In this document: positions 49,955-59,871 of the stretch, one piece after another
How the letters are laid out: every line of letters begins with the position of its first letter
Position numbering within the stretch: the stretch's first letter is position 1
Assembly (NCBI GenBank): GCA_022579005.1
Contig: MU401499.1
Location: 62,001 to 126,000, forward strand
Direction: 5' to 3'
Source of the DNA: Poronia punctata
Lineage: Eukaryota; Ascomycota; Sordariomycetes; Xylariales; Xylariaceae
Length of the DNA stretch: 64,000 nt
Made by a program: the position numbers and the translations under genes
Notes under the pieces: generated by a model
What the model saw: the letters and a program-made list of their open reading frames with translations, nothing else
Told to the model about the DNA's origin: nothing
Databases searched by the model: none

Positions 49955-50575
49955 TTTGCAAGTCAATAGGTTAAGCTATTTGCAAGTAGGTAGGTTGGCA
50001 GGTCTATTCGCAGGTCTATTCGCAGGTCTATTCGCAGGTCTTTTTGCAAGTAGGTAGGTTAGCTGGTCTATTCGCAGGTCTATTCGTAGGTCTATTCGCA
50101 GGTCTATTCGTAGGTCTATTCGCAGGTCTTTTCGCAGGTCTGTAGGTTGGCAGGTCTATTTGCAAGTAGGTAGGTTGGCAGGTCTATTTGCAAGTAGGTA
50201 GGTTAGCAGGTTTATTCGCAAGTAGGTAGGTTGGCAGGTCTATTCGCAAGTAGGTAGGTTAGCAGGTCTATTCGCAAGTAGGTAGGTTGGCAGGTCTATT
50301 CGCAAGTAGGTAGGTTGGCTGGTCTATTCGCGTTGGCAGGTCTATTCGCAAGTAGGTAGGTTAGCAGGTCTATTCGCAAGTAGGTAGGTTAGCTGGTCTA
50401 TTCGCAGGTCTATTCGCAAGTAGGTAGGTTAGCAGGTCTTTTTGCAAGTAAGTAGGTTAAATGGTCTTTTCGCAGGTCTATTCGCAGGTCTATTCGCAGG
50501 TCTTTTTGCAGGTCAGTAGGTTGACTGGTCTCTTTGCAAGTAGGTAGGTTAGCTAGTCTTTTCGCAGGTTTGCAA
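49955..50575. repeat. Two-module minisatellite inside the MITE
   Basis: A 12-bp unit GGTCTATTCGCA occurs alone in runs and also joined to a 16-bp unit AGTAGGTAGGTTRGCA to form a 28-bp unit. About a dozen 28-bp units and as many extra 12-bp units are interleaved over 600 bp, with degenerate copies at both edges. Confidence 0.9.
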
Positions 50576-50751
50576 GGCTATGACGTAGGGTTAATTGCAT
50601 TGGTTAAAAACAGGTGCAATACGCGTTAGTAACCTTATTTATACCGGAAAAAGCACATTAATAGCTTTAAAATAATACAGCCTTTAAAAATAAGTAGTTA
50701 TAGTGTTTTAAAAAATAGAGATGGCTTTAAAACGACCTTTTTGGCTAGAAA

Positions 50752-50857
50752 GGTAGTGTAAAGGTTAGAAATTAGAAAAAGTGAGGTAGTTAGAAAAAAC
50801 GGTATACTGCGATTTAGCGCGGTGTGGCTCCACCGACACTTCGATTGAAAACGACTG
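50752..50857 (-). repeat. Right terminal inverted repeat
   Basis: Partner of the left repeat at 49761-49866; ends in CGACTG next to the TA duplication. Confidence 0.85.
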
Positions 50858-50859
50858 TA

Positions 50860-51767
50860 ATTTACAGCCAATCGTTTCACCTAGCAAACCCACTAACCTT
50901 AGCTTGGAACCGCAAACAGGGGTCGACTTTATACTGACCTCCAAACCTCAAACAACTTGAGTTTCATCTGAGCAATGCAGCTGGTCTATTTCTGAACATA
51001 AGGCCCGTCTTTGGCTTGACTTGCTGGGGATTTTTTTTTAGATTTTTTTGCGATTAGTCGCAGCTGTTTTCAGACACATGGTTAGGGTCTTTGCTTGTAC
51101 CTTCTTTCAGGGCAATTTCCTGTCATTTTGCTTGCGTTGTAGTCAACTTCTATGTCCTGGTTGGCTACTGTAGGTATGTTGATATGTGATGTGACTCGTC
51201 GCGGTTGAGCCTAGAAAATGAAGTATTGACCGAAGAATAGTTACACTCTTTACTACTATCAAAGTTTTAGAAGAGTCAAACGTCTTTACATCCTTAGCCC
51301 CAAACTCAAGGTGTGTTGTAGGCTGTCTGAAAAGGGGGGCGGGCCGTTTCATCTATTCAGGGTGCCCCCCCCCCCCCCCCATTCGAAGGCCGATTAAACC
51401 ACCAGTGAGCTTCTTCAGCTTTGAGATATCTGTGCGGGCACATGTTTAGGTTACCAGGTCGTTCCATGCAAGTCTCTTTCGCTCGGTGGTACGTAACGCC
51501 TCGAAGACGTTGTTTGAGTGCATGCCATCGAGGCCGTGTTGTAACCTATTCCATGCCTCGACGAAACCCCTTTCTCCTTGAGGCTATGTGTAAGTAGGTG
51601 AGTACCTATATATTGCCAAAGTAACATAAGCGGCCGAGAGCCTCTCGAGCTCCCGTCTTCTCAACCCCTTTGATCTCGTACAAAACCGCGCAATACAATT
51701 TACTTTTTTTGTTTTTGTTTTTGTTTTTCTTTCTTTATTCGACCGGCGATCGAAACAGTAGATCAAA
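50860..51767. other. Intergenic, no gene seen
   Basis: Upstream of the HsbA-like gene. Contains a run of about 19 C at 51366-51384, possibly of uncertain length, and a T-rich tract 51705-51735 before the start codon. Confidence 0.6.
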
Positions 51768-52733
51768 ATGAGGCTCACTACACTCATATCTGCGACTTTT
51801 TCTTTCACGGCAGTAGCCGAGATGCAGTTATACTCCCTCCCAACACCAGTTCGACGAGACGCCGCCGCCGTCTCATCAATAGCGACGCAAATCTCCGACG
51901 CAATAAGTCAACTCGACACTTCAGTCAAATCTTTTAAAGAGGACGCAACACAAATGAAATCCGACGCCGAGAACCTAGCAAAGACCATCAAAGACGGCGC
52001 AGAAACACTCTCGTCGGGCGGGATAACCTTACCCGACCTCCTCAGCCTCCAAGACGCGGTCTCGCCCCTCGCGACCGCATCCGAGAATCTACTATCGGAT
52101 CTCAAGAGTAAAAGAGCTGCATTAGAGGCCGCCGGTCTCTGCGATACCGTCGAGTCTGCTTTTAAGAGTGTTGGTTCCGAGGTGCGTGGTCTCGTGAGCG
52201 GGTTCGTCAAGACTTTGCCGCAGGAGTCGCGGGATGTCGTATCCGGGATTGTGGGGACTATTACGGAGAAGTTGACGAAATGTGGTGAGATATTTGATTG
52301 TAAAGGTAGTAGTAGTACTGGTGGCGGTGGAAGTGGAAGTGTATCGACAGCGCCGGTAGAGGACACGTATCCTACGACATCCGTCCCTGTGCTTACTTCT
52401 GACTCCTCCTCTGCTACCACTGTCGCTACCGTCACGTCAAGTGCCGTCGTCACGCAGACGGAGACGCAGACGCAGACGCAGATTATTACCGTGACAGCCC
52501 CGTGTGCCTGTGATAGCAGCACCTCGGTATCTGTCTCCATCCTCACCCCGAGCGGCATCGGCAGCAGCGGTCCGCCCTTCCCCACGGGTTCCAACTCGAC
52601 AACCTCGACGTTCTTCCCTCCCGGAGCTATTACCACATCTGCAACAACTGGTATACCTACAGGCGCTGCTGGCTCTAACGGTGTCGGTGCTGTTGGTTTG
52701 ATAGCTGGTATTGCGGCTGTTTTGTTTGTATGA
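51768..52733 (+). CDS. HsbA-like GPI-anchored cell-wall protein
   Basis: One exon, 321 residues. Signal peptide MRLTTLISATFSFTAVA. Residues 35-185 are helical with heptad-like spacing (AVSSIATQISDAISQLDTSV, KTIKDGAETLSSGGITLPDL, ENLLSDLKSKRAALEAAGLC), matching the hydrophobic surface-binding/cell wall galactomannoprotein family. Then a Ser/Thr-rich stalk with a QTETQTQTQ run and a C-terminal hydrophobic tail (VGAVGLIAGIAAVLFV) after AAGSNG, a likely GPI attachment region. Family members coat hydrophobic surfaces or act as wall mannoproteins; the exact role is not predictable. Confidence 0.87.
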   Translation: MRLTTLISATFSFTAVAEMQLYSLPTPVRRDAAAVSSIATQISDAISQLDTSVKSFKEDATQMKSDAENLAKTIKDGAETLSSGGITLPDLLSLQDAVSPLATASENLLSDLKSKRAALEAAGLCDTVESAFKSVGSEVRGLVSGFVKTLPQESRDVVSGIVGTITEKLTKCGEIFDCKGSSSTGGGGSGSVSTAPVEDTYPTTSVPVLTSDSSSATTVATVTSSAVVTQTETQTQTQIITVTAPCACDSSTSVSVSILTPSGIGSSGPPFPTGSNSTTSTFFPPGAITTSATTGIPTGAAGSNGVGAVGLIAGIAAVLFV

Positions 52734-52978
52734 TCAAAGGAGACTGATCTTTATTTGCTTTGGCGTACATAGGGTGTAGTTAGGTAAGCGTCGGACAGAT
52801 GGACTTCTACGGGCTAATGTCCCGAGTTTATGTTTTTCTTATATATATATATATATGTAGCAATGACTGATACCATCTTATTTACATATCAGGTATCCGA
52901 AGGCCCTCGAGTGCTCTTTTCTACGTGCCCCTTGCTTTTCGTCTGTCATTTTCCGGCATGGCATTTAGACCCTCAAAC

Positions 52979-53739
52979 TCAAGGAAACTCGGGGCAAGGA
53001 GGCGGGGTATATGTAGGTGTCACACAAACATCATGACATCTAAGAAAGGAGGTAGTCAGCACTCACATACATTTCTCCCAATTTCACACTAATGACTACT
53101 TACCCGCCATAAGTCAATGTAGCCGTGGGTGTAGGCGATCCACAAGCCTTAAAGTAATCCTCACAGACGGTGCCGGTCCTCGTGCAGCTGCTAGTGGTGG
53201 TGGTGGTGGGTGTGGGACATGCCGGTGTCGTATATGTTATCGTGTCGCACGCATCATGGCATCTAGGTAGATAACCCAGTCGTCAGTTTATTTTTATTTT
53301 TTCGTTAATCTTGAAACTTTTGAAGCTTACCCTCCGTAAGTGAGAGTAGCCGTTGGGATAGGAGAACCGCAAGTCTTGAGATGGTCTTCGCAGACTGTGC
53401 CCGTCGACGTGCAGCTTTTGTTGCTGTTGGTGGGTGTGGGACATGAGGGTGTCGAATATGTAATCGCGACGCAGGCATCATGGCATCTAACTCAGTCGTC
53501 AGTTTATTTATGTTTTTTTCCTTTTTTTAAAGAGAATCTTGGGAAGTTTACCCTCCGTAAGTCAGGGTAGCCGTTGGGACAGGAGAACCGCAAGTCTTCA
53601 AGTGGTCTTCGCAGACTGTAATGCCGGCCGAAGGACAGGGTGTGATACCAGTACTACCTGGGTTCGGTGGCGCCACGGTTATCTCGGGCTGGGGAGCCGC
53701 GGCTGCGAGACCGGCGAGGGCGAGCATGTAGAACTGCAT
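52979..53739 (-). CDS. Small secreted Cys-rich protein built from tandem exon repeats
   Basis: Four exons: 53739-53552, 53486-53331, 53262-53104 and 53039-52979, giving 187 residues. Exon 1 has a signal peptide MQFYMLALAGLAAAA and then PCPSAGITVCEDHLKTCGSP. Exons 2 and 3 each encode a 52-53-residue repeat of the form CHDACxxITYxTPxCPTPT ... SCTxTGTVCED(H/Y)(L/F)K(T/A)CG ... PTATLTYGG. Exon 4 encodes a truncated repeat CHDVCVTPTYTPPPCPEFP. All three introns are phase 2 and split the same Gly codon. Introns 1 and 2 share a block of about 20 nt before the acceptor, so exon and intron were duplicated together. Six Cys per full repeat suggest disulfides. No known family recognised; an effector or wall protein is possible. 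Confidence 0.85.
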
Positions 53740-56604
53740 CGTGGACTGTTTAGTTTAGGAATTATCGTTCCGTATGTGATTAACTATCGGGTAGGTAGGT
53801 AATAAGTGCAGAAACTTGGATACTGATGATTACAGGGGAAAAAAGGGATGCGAATGGTCATGATATTTATAGTTTCTGCTAACCACCGTAGTCTACGCTC
53901 TTTCTGACCGACTTGTCGTGCCTTCCGAAATTGTCACTAAAGGAAAACGTCGACATTTTTCGATCCCCATTTCAAAAATAGGACAAATAGACGAAAAACA
54001 CGAGCTTTATGTTCTTGGCAGGACTGTGGATTCTAGTTACATACATGTAAAGGTAACCTTGGGTAGTTCTAGATTCCCTATATTCCGGGAGGGATTATAC
54101 GATCCGGGTAAAGAAGTAAAGATGTGCATGAGCAACTGCGGCCCGGGGCTGGTTTTTAAGGGTCCAGCCTCCAGGTAAACGTGAGAAGCGGAATATCCCA
54201 ACTTAGAATTGCGTGTACCTACACAGCCTACTAAAAATCCCTTCGTAGATGTAATCATTATGAATTCTACATATAGGAAGGGAATAGACAAGATAGAGGA
54301 AGCGTACTCGTAGGTGTAGTTTATCTACGTGATGTGTTCGCTTATGCTTCGATTCAATGTGACAAGTCCTACCCTATGGGTTATAGCATACCCCGGAACG
54401 TTGTATTGGACAAGAACCGCTTTTTCCGAATACCTACACCTTGAATCTTCCGTGTCCGAGAAAGGAACCCATTTCATCCCCTTATTCTCTTAACTGGGTA
54501 GGATTTGGCCAACCTACGATAAGAGCACAAGGCCGTGTATCTGGGTGATCTCGTATGTGACGGTATCAGTACCGACTTATCTAATAATAGTATCAATCCC
54601 TATGTAACTTTTGACAGAAAAGACAAATAAAAGGCAGGCCGGACGCCTACCACATACATTATCAACCTCTTTCTCGCTCTCATACTTATCAGACACCCAG
54701 AGTTTGTGGTTACGAGTATATTTTCACGTACGCCGAAAAACAAATGATTCTGTCCTTTATGAATATATCGCAAAATCCCAAAATCATATGATATGCATTC
54801 CTACCAAGTAAGATGCATTTAGCAAATAGAGACCACCTAACCTATCTCAGGTTAGTGTGTTCCGCAGGCAGCCCGAGCTCCTCCCGGTCTCTTGTGATGC
54901 TTTTCCTTCACCAGCTGGCGGAGCATTTCAGAGAAGGGGAGGCTTTCATCCTATGTTAGAGTACGATGTGACCCCAACACCCGATTTTTTTTTGATCCCG
55001 TGTCCCAATATCACGCCACTATAAACACCACACAAACATATAAGGCCGCGAAGATAAGCCGTGACATGTTACTGATTTCTTTGAATTTGAAGGTCTCATA
55101 CGTCGTAGCATAGTCACAAGACATTCCGTCTATCTACGTCTCACCGCGAACCGATAATTGACGTTTGGCAAACGTTTTCCCCATTTCTGTATATCGTTGC
55201 AATCCTACTGCATGAGACTGGCGGATGGACATGCCACAAACAACTACTGTGTTTGTTGTCTGGTCCAGGCTTACTCGTACACGTAGATAGGTAACGGGAA
55301 GTCTATCGGGCATCAGTAAGACTTCTATGACGCTATGCTGCTACCTTTCCCATTTCTTTTAGCTGGAGATAACAAATTGTCAGTTTACTCAAGTAAGCAG
55401 TGCATTCCCGACGAATTGAAATTGTCTCATCAGACAATAAAAGAAAAGGGCCTGGTCTATTTAGCAATCGCTGAGCTGGCACCATTCAATTGGGACGCCA
55501 GAAGAATGCCACGGGGGTGGGGGGTTGTGGAAATGCTCTATGAGATCATGCGGGGATTCAGTTGCGGGGTCTACGATAGATTTTGGAACATTTCTTTTGG
55601 GGTCAATCAGTTGTCCGTCCGGTTCAGAGCGGGTTATGACAGGGAGCTACAGTACTTTAACCAGAGGTCCAGCTGGAGCTCATCGAGTTTTTAGCGATCG
55701 ATACATACTAAGTAGCTGTCGGGAAATCTACAAGCAACGTGCAGAATCTCAAATGGTATTCGCCGAACTATTCGGAGACGGAAAACGACAGCAGGTAATC
55801 GCGGCCGAAGCAGCTTACTCCTGTGGCTTTACAGCATTCCTTCTTCGTGTAACCTGTGGTGTCCCTTGTTTTATTGACATCATTTCACCGCACAAACAAG
55901 CAAACACAAAATATCCAACCAATACCTACTAGTATTGGTACAACCTTTTGTACGCATTTCATGTCAACAACGCATGTCGCATTCCAAAGTACATACATAC
56001 GCCTCGTACATCCGTCTGCCAGATTCCAGCAGTCATCCGCAAGGTCGACTACATCTGCATTATCTACTCGTACGAGTAGGTACTATATACATGTACAAGG
56101 TAAATGATGGTTAGAAATACCTAATCTGAATAGAGCTTCCGCTACGGGTAAAGGGGCACATGTAGGTAGGGTCTAGAGTCTAGACTAGGTAGGCTTCGCA
56201 TACGACCCAAAACTGACTAGAGCGTTCCAAACGTCCAAACAAGAGGCCGCCTTCAGACCGGGTCATGCCGACATCTGCATAACTACGTCGAGGTGCAGCG
56301 CTCCTGTGGTGACAGGGCCCAACAGGCCCTCTTTCGATCCCATTTATTTGTTATCCGAGCCGCTCTGTCGCATCATACATGTGCTGCAATTACCTCTTAC
56401 GTCTGTACTTCTTAGGGCCATCCCGGCTCAGCTCGTTGATTTAAATATCTAGCAACACCATCTTGCATATCACTTTGTCCTCATTTCTCTTCTTCTGGAG
56501 CGTAATAAACAAGGGCCTGATTATATTTTGTGTTGCCCACCGTCCAACATCTCGCTTACTACGTCCGTTTCGACTGTTGTTAAGCACCCTTTGCTATTCC
56601 TATT
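53740..56604. other. Intergenic, no gene seen
   Basis: 2.9 kb. A plus-strand frame at 55335-55694 (119 codons) has no recognised domain or supporting splice sites. Contains TACTCGTA or its complement at 54305, 54711, 55272 and a 14-bp palindrome of two overlapping copies at 56065-56078. Confidence 0.55.
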
Positions 56605-57798
56605 ATGCCGCCTCGATCCAGCAAGCGCCATAGTCGTTACGACGACCCTTATACATTCGATGATCCTTATATCAACTCGCCACCAAACTCCCACACTTCT
56701 CCGGCATATGAATATGTCGGCACAGATGAGCCCGTATCTCCTCACCGCGGGCCCCCACCCCGCCACGGACCCGGGCCCGACCACGACCGTCGCCGGCGGC
56801 CGAGTCCGACACGAAGACAATCTCGCACTACTAGCCCTCCGCGACGTTCTAGACACCACAGAACATACACCCCGCCGCCTCAGAGGTCCCACCGCTCTCC
56901 GTCACCGCGCCCGATGAAGAATTCCAAATCCAAGCACCGCTACCAGAACATTGCCTCGAACCCCAAGGTCCAGCAATATGGCAAACAAGGGATGCACTTC
57001 ATAAGCGAAGCTGCGGCGGCTTTCGCGGCGGCACAGGCAGGGAAAGATGCTGGTGGAAGTCAGCAGAGTCGCTCACCGGAACGAGACGACCGTCGCGATC
57101 GATCAAGACGGCATCGTAGAAAACCTTCACCGAGTCCCTCTCCATCGCCGTCCCCGCCACCTAGAAGGCGGCATTCCACACGGCATGGCCGAGATCGAGA
57201 CAGTGACCGTGACCGGGACCGTGACCGGGACCGTGACCGGGACCGTGATCATCGCCGCCACAGTCCTTCCCCACCACCCACGAGCAGGGGCGCAGCTTCC
57301 TCTAGACGGGGCTCAGACCGTGATCGAGATCGTGATCGTGATCGTGATCGTGATCGTGGCCGAGCCCGAAGCCACCATCATAGGCGCCGTTCCCCGACAC
57401 CGTCACCCTCCCCTTCACCAAGCCGACGATCCCGCCGTCGCGGCCATTCTATACCGCCGTCCATGATGCGTTCCAAACCCCGCAGCCATAGCAGTGCCCC
57501 ACCGTCCAAAGCAGCGGCAGAAAAGTGGCAGGCGGCAGCACGAGCAGCCCTAGAAGCGGGTAGTTTAGCGGCCCTCCGTGCGCGCAAGGAGCCTGGAAGC
57601 TGGTCGGGCGGCAAAGCGGCCAAGGTAGCTACCGCCGCCCTGGGAGCCGCCGCCATGGATGCGTTTATGGAGAATGATCCGCGGGGTTCGGGAGGGCACG
57701 GTGTGAAGGGTATGGCGGAGAATGCCATTAGTAGCTTGATTGCTTCCCAATTGGTAGGGAAGAAGGGCGGAAAGAAGAAGTCGTCACGCCCGCGGTAG
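56605..57798 (+). CDS. Arg/Ser-rich protein with RD-dipeptide repeats
   Basis: One exon, 397 residues, beginning MPPRSSKRHSRYDDPYTFDD. The chain is mostly low complexity: RS/SP-rich blocks, two DR-repeat runs (about residues 197-217 and 241-256) encoded by tandem GACCGKGACCGK and GATCGTGATCGT repeats, and PSPSPSPSP tracts. Two less biased segments stand out: YQNIASNPKVQQYGKQGMHF plus ISEAAAAFAAAQAGKDAGGS, and the C-terminal Ala-rich AAEKWQAAARAALEAGSLAA and GGKAAKVATAALGAAAMDAF. RS and RD repeats are typical of splicing-related nuclear proteins, but no RRM or other domain is present, so function is unassigned. Nuclear localisation is likely from the basic tail. Confidence 0.82.
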   Translation: MPPRSSKRHSRYDDPYTFDDPYINSPPNSHTSPAYEYVGTDEPVSPHRGPPPRHGPGPDHDRRRRPSPTRRQSRTTSPPRRSRHHRTYTPPPQRSHRSPSPRPMKNSKSKHRYQNIASNPKVQQYGKQGMHFISEAAAAFAAAQAGKDAGGSQQSRSPERDDRRDRSRRHRRKPSPSPSPSPSPPPRRRHSTRHGRDRDSDRDRDRDRDRDRDRDHRRHSPSPPPTSRGAASSRRGSDRDRDRDRDRDRDRGRARSHHHRRRSPTPSPSPSPSRRSRRRGHSIPPSMMRSKPRSHSSAPPSKAAAEKWQAAARAALEAGSLAALRARKEPGSWSGGKAAKVATAALGAAAMDAFMENDPRGSGGHGVKGMAENAISSLIASQLVGKKGGKKKSSRPR

Positions 57799-58964
57799 TA
57801 CCTATGCATGAGTCATATGGCGCAAGGTCTCCTTGTTGCCCATATACTTGGCCCATGTTCTCTGCGCGTGTTTCGCTTTTCGATTCGCTATACCCATACA
57901 ACTTTCTGCATTTTCCAGGCTCTAGCGATGTTTTTTTTTTCTATTTACTTACTTGGGACCATGGCGTTTGGGTGGGATGAGGACTCTTATCAGCATAGAC
58001 ACGTGCATCATCACCTAGTTACATATATGCCCCCCTAACTCTTTTTTTTTTTCGTTGGTTTTGCTATTACGTCATGTATTACTTCTTCTACATACAGTTC
58101 ATTCTGTATTGTTTCTTTTCATTTCCCACTTCACGTTTGTGGCTATCCACACGCATCAGGGTTCAGCGTCTACTTGGACCCTAAGAATGAATCGGACGAG
58201 ATAACGACAATTTAGTTATGATGGGATACAGGCAACAATAGAGAGTAAAAATGAATAAAATAGCATCGGGATCGGGAACATTATGTGCACGAGATATGGA
58301 ACGTTTGTTTGGCAAGAGCAGCGTGTATGTAGATCATTCAGCTCCGGTTTTTATTTTGTTTTAAGCAAGAGTCGATGCAAATTTAAGCGTTGATTTAGAA
58401 ATCAAAATGTGCTTCCAAAGAAAACAAAGTCAGTCCCCTGCTGTATGAGCACATAGGTAGATCAAATCATCTTGATGCGGATACTTGGTGAACTCCTTTT
58501 CTATTATAGCCCCTTTTCCCTTTCCAAGCTAGGACGCATTTGCATGTCGTGTCGTGTCGTGTCATGTCATGTCATATCGTAGGGATCTCGGTTTTCTATA
58601 TACCTACCTTAACCTAGGTACTCGTAGTAATTGCAGCCAGAAGTAGCGAAAAATGAGCGTTTATTTAATTATTTGGGCACTTGTAGATTTATATTCCTAT
58701 TTATAACTAGCTAACGTTGATCGAGCATAAAAACGGCCATCCTTTCTGACTGATTCCTTGCCTCTTTGGAAGGAAAAAAAAAAAGAGGGGGTAAAAAAGG
58801 AGTTCAACATAGTCAAACTAAATCAGGAGCCTAAAAAGGAAAAGAATTGAGAGAGAAATTCTGTAACGTTGATTCTTAGATAGGAAAGGAAAAGTAAAAG
58901 TAAAAGAGGAAAAATGAAAAGTCGAGAAGAGGAAGAAAAAAGGGGGGAAAGAAAACTCTTTTGT
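57799..58964. other. Intergenic, no gene seen
   Basis: Between convergent genes. Contains a pentanucleotide GTCRT repeat (58542-58575) and one TACTCGTA octamer (58619-58626). Confidence 0.55.
58542..58575. repeat. GTCGT/GTCAT pentamer repeat
   Basis: About six to seven units, the first half GTCGT and the second half GTCAT. Confidence 0.85.
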
Positions 58965-59871
58965 TCATGATGGCTGCCCAGATGGAGGAGCGGTTGGTGC
59001 TAGGGGCAAGGTATGATGCCTCTCCTGACGATGTATCTTCAAATCGAGATGAGCCCAGGGGTTAGACAAGGTATTGAAATGTCGGAAACCCAACTCGCTA
59101 GCGGCGGTAGTATGACCACGCAATACCACGATCCATTTCTGCACAGGATCTCGTTGTTCTCGTCTATTCCCTCCCCACCAACACCATGTCTTCCCCTTAT
59201 CATCATCATTATTATTGTTGTTATTATTTTTATTATTACTCTCATCAGCCAAGACGGCCTTGACGGGCTCCAACATGACAATCTTCCATTCTCGACGGAA
59301 ATGCGGCGTCTTGTTGGACGCCACGAAGCGCGAATCGACCAAGGCGCCCAGCTTGGCGGGCAGGACGCCGGGTAATTCGAATATGCGGCGGGAGAGGTCT
59401 TGGTTCCGGCTTTTGCTGTAGACCATGCGCGCGAGCTCGGCTTGCGTGTATGTCGGTATCGGCCTCACGCCCGTGTACCTGTCCTTGGCGACTTTGTAGG
59501 TGGACGAGACGGTGAGGCCGAAGACGCGCTTGAGGCTGGCTAGTTCGTGGGTTGGACGCACGGATATCATCTCCCACGCTTCGAGGACTGTGGGTGTGGT
59601 GAGACTAGCGAGTACACTGGGGGGACAAGGAGAAATGTTAAATTCACATTCCCTTTTCTTTTCTTTTTTAGGGGATGGGGTTTCTTTCTCACGAGGTGTG
59701 TTTTTGGGGAAAGGGATACCTCTTGGTATATAGGTTCGGCTTGCCCGTGTTTTGATCGACTTCCTCGTCCCTGAGGGTGACGGTATCGTCGTCCGGCACA
59801 CTGGCAGCGCTCGTCTTGGGGAGCATCGAGTGATGATCCTGCGTGGTATCTTGGGGAATCGAGGGGTACAT
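58965..59871 (-). CDS. Unrecognised protein
   Basis: Two exons, 59871-59720 and 59616-58965, join in phase (TAYACC-type donor gtatcc, acceptor ccccccag) to give 267 residues starting MYPSIPQDTTQDHHSMLPKT. The central part is well folded in appearance (LEAWEMISVRPTHELASLKR, KVAKDRYTGVRPIPTYTQAE, LPGVLPAKLGALVDSRFVAS). An Asn/Asp run (NNNNNNNDDDK) interrupts it at about residue 190, followed by KWIVVLRGHTTAASELGFRH. No signal peptide, no membrane helix. I do not recognise a family. The start in exon 1 is the first ATG with compatible phase; an overlapping frame with an ATG at 59893 exists. Confidence 0.65.

Larger units (their letters stand above)
49761..50857. mobile_element. MITE-like non-autonomous DNA transposon, TA target site
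   Basis: Both ends begin CAGTCGTTTTCAATCGAAGT when read inward, and the terminal inverted repeats match over about 105 bp with roughly seven differences. TA dinucleotides flank it directly (49759-49760 and 50858-50859), as expected for the Tc1/mariner (Fot/pogo) superfamily. The 1,097-bp body has no transposase frame. Its centre is a minisatellite (see next entry). The two ends differ mostly by C-to-T/G-to-A changes and one indel, so the copy has aged. Confidence 0.85.

Noticed and set aside
51908..52636. 242-codon minus-strand frame antisense to the HsbA-like gene
   Set aside because: Shadow of the repetitive Ser/Thr-rich coding sequence on the other strand.
55335..55694. 119-codon plus-strand frame
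   Set aside because: No domain, no signal peptide that convinces, and no conserved neighbour context.
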